A stretch of 64,000 nucleotides of DNA from Alishewanella longhuensis (GTDB lineage: Bacteria > Pseudomonadota > Gammaproteobacteria > Enterobacterales > Alteromonadaceae), in contig NZ_BNAO01000006.1 of assembly GCF_014653435.1 (NCBI RefSeq), positions 144,444-208,443 on the forward strand. Reading direction: 5' to 3'. The position numbers were made by a program, and so were the translations under genes. Shown here piece by piece: positions 26,488-35,812 of this stretch. The notes beneath the pieces are model-generated. The model was not told the origin of the DNA, made no database searches, and saw only the letters and a list, made by a program, of their open reading frames with translations. How positions within the stretch are numbered: the stretch's first letter is position 1; each line of letters begins with the position of its first letter.

Positions 26488-27558
26488 CTAATATCCGGTC
26501 ATTTCCAAATACCCTTTGCCCGAGTGACTGCCGGTAAAGCTAATTGGTCCTTCCCAGTAAGCAATACCCGTCCCCATCCAGGCATTGGGATTAAGCGCCT
26601 GCGCTTGAATGGCAATACCAAGATCCGCTACCGTTAACTGCCAAGCTACGGGTACTCGCTTCCCCGCGACACTATGCTGTTGTATTGGCTGCATAGTAAT
26701 TTGCTGTGATTGTAATGGCTGGGTGCGGCCATCAGCAGCAATATAGGTACCTGAAAAATAATGTTCGGCATCTGCGTGGCGCAACCGAAATAACATCAAT
26801 TTATCGCCATTCGCTAAATGCAGGGAAAACCAATCCCATCCCAGCTGATTGGCCGCTAACGGCTGGCTACTCCACTCCCGATCCAGCCAGGCCTCACCTG
26901 TTACGGCTAACTGCTCATCCCCTATTTTTATCTCTCCCGACACCGCTAGAAAAGGCAAACTTAGGTAATAAGAGGCTTGGCCTGCAGACGATTTTACGCT
27001 GACACCCTGCTCACCATGCAAAATAGCGGGTCCCTGCTTTTTTAACGTTAACGCATAGCTAAAGTCAGCAGTGTCGGCATGCAAGGTAAAATGGGTTGCA
27101 TCCGTGTCGCTAGCAACAAAAGACCAATTATCGATCCAAGCTTTAAATGGCTCTGGGCTTACCCCCGCTTGGTTAATGCCGCCGCGCGCATAGGTATCCG
27201 CAAAAAAATGTTGATTGGCACGGGTTATCCCTACATGCCCAAGCCAGCGCTGTTGACTTGCCCACCCTTCGCGCTGCGGTGCCGGCGCATCCGCATACCG
27301 AAACAGCGTCCACTGAATTCCCAGCTGCTCACCAAACTCTGTCTCCAGATTAGCCGTCACATACCACCATTCAATACGATACTCAGGGTGCTGATCCAGC
27401 GCCGCGGGATACTCGATGATATTGCCTGGCACAACCTGAGCGAATTCATCGGCTGTCGCGCCCAGCCCCGCGAAACCTTCACTGGGCGGCACCGGCTTAC
27501 AACCAAGCAGCGCAATCTGCAAAAGCATAAGTAAAAGTAAGACGACTTTATTGCTCAT
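26488..27558 (-). CDS. AttH/CrtC-like lipocalin-fold lipoprotein
   Basis: About 356 aa. The signal ends in lipobox LLGC (Cys20), so it is a lipoprotein. The body matches the AttH/carotenoid 1,2-hydratase (DUF2006) family: an N-terminal PEYRIEWWYVTANLE, a central GEAWLDREWSSQPL, and DWFSLHLANGDKLMLFRLR. Three tandem modules of a double lipocalin fold are expected. It is the last gene of an ABC ATPase-permease-AttH unit, and its start (ATG 27558, or GTG 27561) overlaps the permease end. Such clusters are called attEFGH-like. AttH may carry a hydrophobic ligand in the periplasm; this is inference. Confidence 0.85.
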   Translation of the reverse strand: MSNKVVLLLLMLLQIALLGCKPVPPSEGFAGLGATADEFAQVVPGNIIEYPAALDQHPEYRIEWWYVTANLETEFGEQLGIQWTLFRYADAPAPQREGWASQQRWLGHVGITRANQHFFADTYARGGINQAGVSPEPFKAWIDNWSFVASDTDATHFTLHADTADFSYALTLKKQGPAILHGEQGVSVKSSAGQASYYLSLPFLAVSGEIKIGDEQLAVTGEAWLDREWSSQPLAANQLGWDWFSLHLANGDKLMLFRLRHADAEHYFSGTYIAADGRTQPLQSQQITMQPIQQHSVAGKRVPVAWQLTVADLGIAIQAQALNPNAWMGTGIAYWEGPISFTGSHSGKGYLEMTGY

Positions 27559-30037
27559 CACGAAACCCTTTTAACAGCGAGCTAGGCGAGGTGAACTGCA
27601 GTGTTAACACCGGAATAATGGCCGCTAAGAAAGCACTTACCAGCGCAGCCATGGTTAACAGCAACCATTGCGACGGAAAAAACTGCCAAGGCAGCGCCCA
27701 ACCAAAAGAACGCACATTGATCACCGCCACTAAGCAGTAACTGATCAGTAATCCCAGAGGTATGGCTAATAATGCAGTAAGCAAGGCTAACGACAGTAAC
27801 TTAAGCAACTCGGTGCCCACCAGATAGCGTCTGGACAGGCCACAGGCCCAAACAGGGGCAAGGTGTCGTAAACGCATGGTCGATAATGTGAGTAAACTGC
27901 TAAATAGCGCAATTGCGGCAATCAGTAATACCAACACATTCAAGGCTTGTGTGGCGGCAAAGGTGCGCTCAAATAATTGTAACGAGTAGCGTTTAACCGC
28001 ATGTTGATCGATAACTTGCGTCTCGTTTAGTGAAAATTGCACTGTTAACGCCGAGATCAGCTCAGCCACAGCCGTGGGTTCAACCCGCAGTGCCATACTG
28101 CCACGCTCGGTGTCTGCCCAATTGCGCTGTAGCGTTGCCAACGACAGCAACACCTGTCCTTTCGGATTACCATAATCACTGAATATGGCACTGATTTTAA
28201 AGTCAGTTTGCTGCATTCCCGACAACGGCAGTGTATCCCCTAACTTCAGGTTAAGTTGCCGAGCCAATTGTTCGTTAATCATCACCGCAGCATTGTCTGC
28301 TAGCGCTTGCCATGCATCAGGGGTGCTGCTAAGCAGCGGCCAATACTCACTATAGGTGCTGTGCAGTTGTATGCCTCGTAATTCGACTGGGATACCCGCT
28401 ACCTGACTGTCGATACCCGCAGAGGGCAGCAAAGCTAAAACAGCAGGGTGTTGTAGTAGCCAAGCGTCCACCTGCTGCGCTTGCGCTTCGTCATCAATCC
28501 GTAAATACACCTCTGCCGCCAGACGCTGATCAAGCCAGCCGGTAAAGGTGTTACGAAATCCTTCCACCATACCGCCAACACCAATGCTGGTGGATAATGC
28601 CAGCAACAACGCCACTAATGCCACACTGAGATGAGACACCTGCATACGTGCGTCTGCCCATAGCCACTGCACCACAGCAGAACGTGAACAACGCTGCCCC
28701 AGCCGCAAACAGACGTTTAAGGTGGCGGGCATTAACAAGGCCGCACTGATAAACATCAAAGCCAGCAATAAGAAGCCACTGAATAAGGATTCGCCAAACC
28801 AGGCAATACCCAGGGCCAGCAAAACGCAGATGCTACCCGCACCCGTCAACAGCACAGAATGATCTAACCCCTGTGCATTGCTGCGAGTTTGACTTAAGCT
28901 AGCATGCCCGCTAATAAGCTTAACCATTGGCACTATGGCCGCCAGTAATACGCCTCCCCAGGCAATCACTACACCCTGTAGCCACCACTGCCAAGATAGC
29001 GTCAACTCGCCCAGCGCACTTGCCCCATACAAGCCGGTTAAACTGGCTGAAAAATCCGGTAACAGCAGCACGGCAATCCAATAGCCTAGCGTTAACCCCG
29101 GCAGGGTGATTAGCCCGCTCAGCAGTAATAATTCTATTAGCAGCCAAAACGTTAATGCGCGTTGACTTACGCCACAACTGAATAAAATTCGTCGCAGCAC
29201 AGCACGTTGTGCCATGGCCAAATGGATAGCGGAATACACCATTAAGAGCCCAACTAAAAACGCCAACATACTCAGTGCGGTAAGATTTAAATGAAAACTG
29301 GCGGTGAGCCGCGAAATGTCATAATCACTCTGCGGGATAACGACGCGCAGATGTGCAGATAACGCTGCCGGTAGTGTCTTGGACGTGTTGGTATCGAGCA
29401 GCAACAGCCGGGATAGCTGATCGGGTTGTTGTAGCCAATATTGCGCGAGATAAATATCCGTGATGATCTCGTTATCAGCAATGCTGGAACTCACCCTAAG
29501 GTTAACTAGGTTGCCGTCTGGATTATACGGAAAACCGGTTTGTACTGGCGCATCAAACCAGGGTTTAATCTGCCCTGCCGTGGCCGGCGATACCCAGATC
29601 TCCCAAGGCGGCGTTAAAAAGCGCGTTAACGAAAACGTACTGGGCAAGCCAGTGTCTGCAGCAGTAGATACCCCGCCATGTTGCAGTGTCATCGGCTCAA
29701 TACCAATAATATTAAGCGTGTCGCCTGCGCTTATATTGGGTAGCGCACCCTCAACCACCGGGGTTAGCTGCCAGCCTAAGCGCCGCAACATTATATAGTC
29801 TGACTCGGTAAGCGGCTGTTGGTTTATTGGCACAATTTGCGCTTGGTTAATGCTGCTAAAGCGGGTTGCTGCTTGATCGTAACTGGCGCGTGCGTGTTGA
29901 TTTAAGGCTTGCACACCACTCCAAAGCGCAGTGGCGGCCAACAATCCCAACATAAAGGTGCCAAGCTGCACCGGATGCCGCAGCCAATGACTGAGTAACG
30001 CATGCAATACCCACAACGCGGAGTGACGCTTTGGCAC
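27548..30037 (-). CDS. ABC transporter permease, FtsX/MacB type, double-module
   Basis: An 829-aa inner-membrane protein with two FtsX-type modules: TM1 near the N-terminus, a periplasmic MacB-PCD-like region, three helices (about 250-370), a central pair, a second periplasmic region and three C-terminal helices ending AIIPVLTLQFTSPSSLLKG. This is the size and layout of AttF/AttG-like or LolCE-like permeases fused as one chain. It starts at GTG 30037, which shares one base with the stop of the ATPase gene (TAGTG), so the two are translationally coupled. Its role is probably export or extraction of lipoprotein or lipid-like cargo together with the AttH-like lipoprotein. Confidence 0.88.
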   Translation of the reverse strand: MPKRHSALWVLHALLSHWLRHPVQLGTFMLGLLAATALWSGVQALNQHARASYDQAATRFSSINQAQIVPINQQPLTESDYIMLRRLGWQLTPVVEGALPNISAGDTLNIIGIEPMTLQHGGVSTAADTGLPSTFSLTRFLTPPWEIWVSPATAGQIKPWFDAPVQTGFPYNPDGNLVNLRVSSSIADNEIITDIYLAQYWLQQPDQLSRLLLLDTNTSKTLPAALSAHLRVVIPQSDYDISRLTASFHLNLTALSMLAFLVGLLMVYSAIHLAMAQRAVLRRILFSCGVSQRALTFWLLIELLLLSGLITLPGLTLGYWIAVLLLPDFSASLTGLYGASALGELTLSWQWWLQGVVIAWGGVLLAAIVPMVKLISGHASLSQTRSNAQGLDHSVLLTGAGSICVLLALGIAWFGESLFSGFLLLALMFISAALLMPATLNVCLRLGQRCSRSAVVQWLWADARMQVSHLSVALVALLLALSTSIGVGGMVEGFRNTFTGWLDQRLAAEVYLRIDDEAQAQQVDAWLLQHPAVLALLPSAGIDSQVAGIPVELRGIQLHSTYSEYWPLLSSTPDAWQALADNAAVMINEQLARQLNLKLGDTLPLSGMQQTDFKISAIFSDYGNPKGQVLLSLATLQRNWADTERGSMALRVEPTAVAELISALTVQFSLNETQVIDQHAVKRYSLQLFERTFAATQALNVLVLLIAAIALFSSLLTLSTMRLRHLAPVWACGLSRRYLVGTELLKLLSLALLTALLAIPLGLLISYCLVAVINVRSFGWALPWQFFPSQWLLLTMAALVSAFLAAIIPVLTLQFTSPSSLLKGFRDEQ

Positions 30038-30690
30038 TAGCTTAACCGCCCTTGTTTTAAGATCATGGTGCGATCCAGTTGGGTCGAGAGTAAGGCACTG
30101 TGCGTGACCATCAGCAAGCTGCTTCCGGTTTCTTTAATCAAGGTTAGCATCAGCGCCATCACCTGCTCAGCATTGGCTTCGTCCAGGCTGCCGGTGGGTT
30201 CATCCGCCAGTAACAATGGTGTTTTTGCCAGTAAGGCGCGGCCAATGGCCACACGTTGCTGCTGCCCACCTGACAGCTGTGCAGGATACCGCTGCAACAA
30301 GGGCGCCAGCCCCAAGGTTGATACTAGGTGTTGTAGCCAGTCAGCGTCTAGGTTGCCAGCCAGACGGGCTTGAAAGGCTAAGTTATCCTGAATGCTTAAA
30401 CTGGGGATTAAATTTAATTGCTGAAAAATCACACCAATATAATGACGCCGCAGCTGCGCGCGCTGCCGATCCGGTAATTGCGTCAGATCTTGCTGATTAA
30501 TCAAGACTTGGCCATGATCGGCTTGCTCAAGCCCGGCCAAAATATGCAGTAAGGTCGATTTTCCACAGCCCGATTCGCCCATCAAGGCCACACTTTCGCC
30601 TGGGTGGATGTCAAAACTGACATCACTAAACAGTGGCAGTGGGCCTTGTGAGGTAAGGTAGGTTTTCGCTAAACCAACAACGTGCAGCAT
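30037..30690 (-). CDS. ABC transporter ATP-binding protein (LolD/MacB type)
   Basis: 217 aa from ATG 30690, which has TAGGAAAG upstream; the longer open frame to 30798 runs into nhaC and is not needed. Walker A is GESGCGKST (about 38-46), the signature is LSGGQQQRVAIGRALL, and Walker B is LLLADEPTGSLDE, followed by a switch His in VTHSALL. The compact domain is typical of the LolD/MacB/AttE family that pairs with FtsX-like permeases. It is the first gene of the ABC-permease-AttH unit and lies 34 bp after nhaC, so it may be read through from that gene. Confidence 0.93.
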   Translation of the reverse strand: MLHVVGLAKTYLTSQGPLPLFSDVSFDIHPGESVALMGESGCGKSTLLHILAGLEQADHGQVLINQQDLTQLPDRQRAQLRRHYIGVIFQQLNLIPSLSIQDNLAFQARLAGNLDADWLQHLVSTLGLAPLLQRYPAQLSGGQQQRVAIGRALLAKTPLLLADEPTGSLDEANAEQVMALMLTLIKETGSSLLMVTHSALLSTQLDRTMILKQGRLS

Positions 30691-30724
30691 AACTTTCCTA
30701 ACAGCATTAACAGCAGTCTGTATT

Positions 30725-32134
30725 CTACGCGCCGGCAAGCCGTTTGGGTTTAAGCAATCCGATGCCCAGAGCCGCCATGGCCACCGCAATAACCGCATTT
30801 AAATAATTAAAAAAAGCATAAGGCGCAAAATCCAGCACTTCTACGCCAAGGGTTGCCGTATAAAAAGCGCCAGCCGTCGTCCATGGGATCAGGCCAGTGG
30901 TCATGGTTGAACCTTCCTCAACCGAACGCGATAACACAGCAGGATCCAGCTGTTGTTGCTGGTACTTAGGTTTAAACAATTGGCAATTTAAAATAATCGA
31001 AATATAGGCCTCGCCCATCGCCACATTGCCTAAAAAGCCTGAGACGATGGTGGTGGCGACCAGTGAGGCCGTACGTTGCACCCTTTTGATAATCCCCGCC
31101 AATAAGGCAGTTAAAAATCCTGCACCATGCAAAATGCCCCCCAGTGCGATTGCCATTAAGGCTAAAAGCAAGGTCCAGCTCATACTGCTGATCCCGCCAC
31201 GCCCTAGGAGTGCATCGAGGCTGGCAATACCGGTATTTTGTGGGCTGTTCTGCCAGAGCGCGTTAAGCACGCTGATGGTGCTGCTATCTTGATAAAAAAT
31301 GGCAATCAGCACCGCTAACACAATGCTGCATGACATAGTGACTTCAGCAGGGACTTTTTTGATACTCATTACGGCTAATACAAGTAGCGGCAGTAAGGTA
31401 ATAACTGGCGCCAAACTAAAATGACCAGCCAATGCCGCTTGGATTGCACTCACGTCGGCCAGATTAATATGCTGTTCGCCATAACTAAAACCTATGCCAA
31501 GAAAGATCAAAAAGGTCAGGATAAAGGTCGGCAGCGTGGTAAATAGCATCGAATAAATATGCCGATAAAGATCGGTGCCTGCGCTCATCGCGGCCAGGTT
31601 GGTGGTATCAGAAATAGGCGACATTTTGTCCCCAAAGGTGGCACCACACACCACCATGCCCGCAATTAAGGGTAGAGGAATATTCATCGTTGCACCAACC
31701 CCCATCAGCACCACGCCCAAGGTGCCCACAGTACCCCAGGATGTGCCTGTGGCCACCGACATCAGCGCACACAGCAATAGTCCCACAGCTAAGAAGATAC
31801 TGGGATTTAACCAACTCAGTCCATAGTAAATTAAGGTGGCAATAGTGCCGCTGTGCATAAAGCTGGCGATAACCATCCCAATCAAAATAAAAATATAAAT
31901 GGCAGGCATCGCGCGGGTTAAGGCTCTAGTCATCAGCTCGCGGATCTGCGCATACCCATACCCCAGGCTAAAGGCATTTAGCCCGACCCAAAGCAGGCAT
32001 AAAAACATCAGCGTGTGCAAACTGATCCCCAAACCAAACAAACCACCGGCGATCAAAACCACAACAACGCTAAAACATATTAGGGACTGCAAAAAACTAG
32101 GACTACGCACAGCGGTAGGCGATGTTAAAGACAA
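30725..32134 (-). CDS. nhaC: Na+/H+ antiporter NhaC family
   Basis: A 469-aa protein with about 12 helices. The segment CGATFGDKMSPISDTTNLA is the NhaC family signature, supported by AVATGTSWGTVGTLG-like and FLGNVAMGEAYISIIL stretches. It exchanges sodium for protons across the inner membrane; some NhaC-like proteins carry organic acids with sodium instead. No ATG is available at the N-terminus; TTG 32134 is the likely start, with only a weak GGTG upstream. It is divergent from the ADP-ribosylglycohydrolase gene across 262 bp that contain GTTAAC repeats but no clear operator. Confidence 0.88.
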   Translation of the reverse strand: MSLTSPTAVRSPSFLQSLICFSVVVVLIAGGLFGLGISLHTLMFLCLLWVGLNAFSLGYGYAQIRELMTRALTRAMPAIYIFILIGMVIASFMHSGTIATLIYYGLSWLNPSIFLAVGLLLCALMSVATGTSWGTVGTLGVVLMGVGATMNIPLPLIAGMVVCGATFGDKMSPISDTTNLAAMSAGTDLYRHIYSMLFTTLPTFILTFLIFLGIGFSYGEQHINLADVSAIQAALAGHFSLAPVITLLPLLVLAVMSIKKVPAEVTMSCSIVLAVLIAIFYQDSSTISVLNALWQNSPQNTGIASLDALLGRGGISSMSWTLLLALMAIALGGILHGAGFLTALLAGIIKRVQRTASLVATTIVSGFLGNVAMGEAYISIILNCQLFKPKYQQQQLDPAVLSRSVEEGSTMTTGLIPWTTAGAFYTATLGVEVLDFAPYAFFNYLNAVIAVAMAALGIGLLKPKRLAGA

Positions 32135-32396
32135 GATTGCACCACGAGGTAAAAGGGAAGGTAATCATGAGTATATCAGCAGATATATGCCGGCACGTAG
32201 ATAATTTATACAATATAGAGCCTGAAGAAAACGTCTGATGTTGCGTTAACACTGTATTAGTTAACAACCACAGTGGGCCACATCGATACGATGCAATACC
32301 AAGCAGTAAACGCATTTAGCCGCTGCTTGTTGCTGCGATGTGGAGCAAGCACTGCCGCCTTTCCCCCTATCTAGTCATGTCGATGGCTAAGGAACA

Positions 32397-33530
32397 ATGA
32401 TGCAAAGTAACACAGCGCAACAGATCCGAGCGGCAACCGCATTAAAAACCAGCTTTATTGCGGATGCCTTAGCAATGCCGGTGCATTGGTTTTATCAGCC
32501 CATGGAAATAACCCGCGCCTTCGCCGGAGGTATTCAAGGCTTTGCAGCCGCACCGGCTTTTCATCCCTCGTCTATTATGTCTTTACACTCGAAACAGACT
32601 GGCGGCAGGCAGTCTGCGGTAAAAAACCCTAAAGGCCATAACGCGAACGCTGCCACGACACAAATTGTTGGCGACGTTATTTTAAGAGGCAAGGCGCAGT
32701 TTTGGGACAAACCGAATGTGCATTATCATCAAGGTATGCAAGCAGGTGAAAACACCCTTAATGCCCATTGTGCGCGTGTACTGATCCGCACCTTGGCTAG
32801 CTTAAAGGGCCGCTACAATGCAAAAGCCTTTATTACCGCCTATATCGACTTTATGACCATGAGCCCAGCTGCACACCCTGATACCTATGCGGAGTCTTAT
32901 CATCGGGGCTTTTTTGCCAATTGGGCGCAAGGACGCGATCCTGAAGCCTGCGCCATGCTGACCCATGATACCGCTTCGATTGGCGCTCTGGTGACCCTAG
33001 CCCCCTTAGTGTTTGCAGAACGCCTGAGTGGCGCCAGTGAAGCCGAGATAAAAGCCGCGTGTAGAGCGCACTTAGCCCTAACACATCCGGATGAAGCCCT
33101 AATGCGCGTGGCTGATCACTATGTACAACTGTTATGTGCGCTCTTAGCTGGGCCAGACAAAACGCAGGTTAAAGCCCTCTTGCTTGCCGCCAGCAAAGCG
33201 GTGCCGGGGGTAGATTTAGCGTCCGTACTGCAACGTAACATGCCCGATAATCAGGTGATTGGTCAGGTATTTTCCAGAGCCTGTTATATTAGCGACTCGT
33301 GGCCTATCGTGCTGTATTTGGCCTGCAAATATCAAGATGATCCTTGGCAAGCGCTGCTGGTAAATACCAATTTAGGCGGCGATAACGTACATCGCGGTAT
33401 TATCTTAGGCACCCTGCTGGGCTTACAAAGTGACCATGTGGCGACCCATTGGTTTGAACAATTGGTCGACCACAAGGCAATTGCACAAGAAATTGCTGCG
33501 CTGTTTACTCTGGCAGACGCTCCCAAATAG
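32397..33530 (+). CDS. ADP-ribosylglycohydrolase family protein with altered metal-site motif
   Basis: A 377-aa soluble protein of the ADP-ribosylglycohydrolase/DraG fold. The N-terminal motif (usually GDALGxP) reads IADALAMPVHW, and the C-terminal metal motif (usually GGDTDT) reads LGGDNVHRG. One of the Asp ligands is therefore replaced, so classical removal of ADP-ribose from proteins is uncertain. Homologues of this form occur in algae and marine bacteria. It has AAGGA before ATG 32397 or 32400. Its last 26 bases overlap the end of the convergent ovoA gene. Confidence 0.82.
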   Translation: MMQSNTAQQIRAATALKTSFIADALAMPVHWFYQPMEITRAFAGGIQGFAAAPAFHPSSIMSLHSKQTGGRQSAVKNPKGHNANAATTQIVGDVILRGKAQFWDKPNVHYHQGMQAGENTLNAHCARVLIRTLASLKGRYNAKAFITAYIDFMTMSPAAHPDTYAESYHRGFFANWAQGRDPEACAMLTHDTASIGALVTLAPLVFAERLSGASEAEIKAACRAHLALTHPDEALMRVADHYVQLLCALLAGPDKTQVKALLLAASKAVPGVDLASVLQRNMPDNQVIGQVFSRACYISDSWPIVLYLACKYQDDPWQALLVNTNLGGDNVHRGIILGTLLGLQSDHVATHWFEQLVDHKAIAQEIAALFTLADAPK

Positions 33531-35667
33531 TCAGCTCAGAGAGCGTGTGCTGAAACTTGTGCTGCGTTTCGCGGATCACAAAGGGCACTTTGCGCGGTTC
33601 ACCGACTAACCTAAAGTGGCGCGATAGCTGCGCCTTTAAGCCATCCAAGGTGCTGTAACTTTCGCCATCCTTTTTAAAGCCACCAAGCCATTCATGCTTA
33701 GGCGTATGCTCTTCCAGCCAAGTATAGGGAGACGCAATAATGAGCAAGCCGCCCGCATTGATGCGCGGTGCCATCTCAGCCAAAAAGCGGCTCGGCTGGT
33801 ATAAGCGATCAATCAGATTCGCCGCCAGCACAAGATCGTACCCAGTAAATTGCGGTTTTAAATTACAGGCATCGCCCTGATAAAAGGCCACACGATCTAC
33901 ATAGGCAGCTAACCCTAAAGCGTTTAGGGTGCGGGTATGGTAACTGACCAAATCCCCTTCCTCGACTCGGGCATAATGTACTTCGCCTTGCTCAGCCATT
34001 CTTGCGGCAAGCCCGATAAAGTTCGCAGAAAAATCCACACCTTCTACAGTGTCGAATTGTCGGGCTAATTCAAAGCTGGCACGACCACAAGCACAGCCTA
34101 GATCCAGGGCTTTGCCCGTGACCTTGCCCTGCATTGCCTCAATCGCAATATCGGCCAAGGCTTTTGGAAAACTCTCTACGCCATACCAGGTATCGCCAAA
34201 ATGAAACTCGGCATATTCTGATAATAGCTTATCGCTTTCATAGTATGCGGTTGACGACGATGCCTCGGTATTAGCAGCCACATAACGAAAACCGGCATGC
34301 TGAAAAAAGTGACGACGAAACGCATAGCGCGCACTGAGCCGGGCTTCATTACCGGCAGAGATCCACGAGCCCCCCTTGATCAAATTGTGCTTACCATCAA
34401 AGGTAGGGGTAGTAAAATCATCATAAAGCGGATGTACTTTAAAATGGTTAAAAGGATAGATCGCGGTTTCAGTCCACTGCCAGACATTGCCAACCACATC
34501 GTACCAACGGCCATGTTGAAAGCGCGTCACAGGACAAGATGAGGCAAAATGATCAAGATGCAGGTTCGCGGCAGCAGGTGCCTCGCCCACTTCATTAACC
34601 CCTGCTTCGGCACATAATCGGTACCATTCATCTTCGGTAGGCATACGAATTTTTTGCCCACTCTCGGCCGTTTTCCATGCGCAAAAGGCTTTGGCCTCAT
34701 GATAATTTACTTCAACAGGCCAATCCCATGGCATAGCAATTTCTTCGGTCATTAAGCGCAAACGCCAACCATTGTGCCAGCGCCAAAACGTCGGATGTTT
34801 GGCCTCGGTATACTGACGCCAAGCAAGCCCCTCTTCAGTCCAAACATGATCTTGGGTATAGCCGCCGTCTTCAACAAATTCTAAAAATTCTTGGTTACTT
34901 ACCAGGTATTGACTGGCTTTAAACTCTGCCACCTCTGCCTGATGTTGGCCATACTCGTTATCCCAACCATAAAAGGCGCTATCTAAGGCTTTGCCAATAT
35001 TCACCGCGCCCGCTGGCACCGTTATCAGCTTGTTTTTAGGCGCCTGACCGGTTTCTTGACAGATTGGCCACTCAGGTAATGGCTGCACTTTCGCCAAAAC
35101 CTGCTGTCGGATCAGCACTGTAGAGGTTTCAAGATGAATACGCTCATGCTCTATGCCCATTACAATAGGCCACCAGCTATTGTCCCAATCAATCGGCAAT
35201 ACCAGCTCGAGAGTGTTGATGAGATCCAATACGGTCGCGCGCACCTTGGCACGATACTCACGCACAGCATCCACACTGGGCCAATCGAAATGCGCTTCAG
35301 ATAAATCATCCCAGCTCATTTCATCCACGCCAACTGCAAAAATAGATTCCAGGTGCGGGTTGATGCGCGCAGATATCAGCTTCGCTAAGATGAGTTTGTT
35401 GATAAAAAACGTGGCGGTATGACCAAAATAAAAAATCAGCGGATGGCGCAGGGAGATAGGCTTTTGGTAAAACCCAGTATCGTCGCGCAAGCAATCAAAC
35501 AGTCGGGTGTAGGTGTCAAAGGTATTGGTAAAATATCGTGCAATTTCTGCCCGCTTCTCGGCTATATTACCGTCATTAAGTTGTGGTGTTCTGCGCAATG
35601 GCATAACGCTGTTTGAGCGAATAGCCGTATTTGCTATCGCTTGAGGCTGATGTATCGGTAATGTCAT
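33505..35667 (-). CDS. ovoA: Ovothiol synthase OvoA (sulfoxide synthase fused to methyltransferase)
   Basis: 720 aa from ATG 35667; an upstream in-frame start at 35733 adds a non-conserved tail. Domain order: a DinB-like part (about 30-190) with His in HPLIFYFGHTATFF and the iron motif H-x3-H-x-E in HERIHLETS; a formylglycine-generating-enzyme-like domain (about 205-470) with VVGNVWQWTETAIYPF and GGSWISAGNEARLSARYAFR; and a SAM methyltransferase domain (about 490-720) with ALDLGCACGRASFELA. The iron domain joins cysteine to the histidine C5 position with oxygen. The methyltransferase makes the N-methyl mark of ovothiol A. The neighbouring PLP lyase completes the pathway. Confidence 0.93.
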   Translation of the reverse strand: MTLPIHQPQAIANTAIRSNSVMPLRRTPQLNDGNIAEKRAEIARYFTNTFDTYTRLFDCLRDDTGFYQKPISLRHPLIFYFGHTATFFINKLILAKLISARINPHLESIFAVGVDEMSWDDLSEAHFDWPSVDAVREYRAKVRATVLDLINTLELVLPIDWDNSWWPIVMGIEHERIHLETSTVLIRQQVLAKVQPLPEWPICQETGQAPKNKLITVPAGAVNIGKALDSAFYGWDNEYGQHQAEVAEFKASQYLVSNQEFLEFVEDGGYTQDHVWTEEGLAWRQYTEAKHPTFWRWHNGWRLRLMTEEIAMPWDWPVEVNYHEAKAFCAWKTAESGQKIRMPTEDEWYRLCAEAGVNEVGEAPAAANLHLDHFASSCPVTRFQHGRWYDVVGNVWQWTETAIYPFNHFKVHPLYDDFTTPTFDGKHNLIKGGSWISAGNEARLSARYAFRRHFFQHAGFRYVAANTEASSSTAYYESDKLLSEYAEFHFGDTWYGVESFPKALADIAIEAMQGKVTGKALDLGCACGRASFELARQFDTVEGVDFSANFIGLAARMAEQGEVHYARVEEGDLVSYHTRTLNALGLAAYVDRVAFYQGDACNLKPQFTGYDLVLAANLIDRLYQPSRFLAEMAPRINAGGLLIIASPYTWLEEHTPKHEWLGGFKKDGESYSTLDGLKAQLSRHFRLVGEPRKVPFVIRETQHKFQHTLSELTIWERLPE

Positions 35668-35772
35668 TGTTAAGCACAATCCTTTTAATAGTTTGTGGCG
35701 CAGAAATAGGATAAATCCCCAATAAATGACCAACGTTTAGCGTGAACTCAGCATTTATCAATGTCGGCACTT

Positions 35773-35812
35773 TTGCTTGTTATCAATTGCTTGTTATCAA
35801 TTGCTTGTTATC
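35773..35812. repeat. 14-bp tandem repeat over the end of the OvoB-like gene
   Basis: TTGCTTGTTATCAA is present 2.9 times in tandem. The repeats encode the C-terminal tail and the stop codon of the PLP-lyase gene on the minus strand. Because 14 is not a multiple of three, a change in copy number would alter the tail and stop position. Confidence 0.85.

Noticed and set aside
27079..27534. 151-codon plus-strand ORF inside the AttH-like gene
   Set aside because: It lies antisense within a well-supported lipoprotein gene and has no ribosome binding site or family features.
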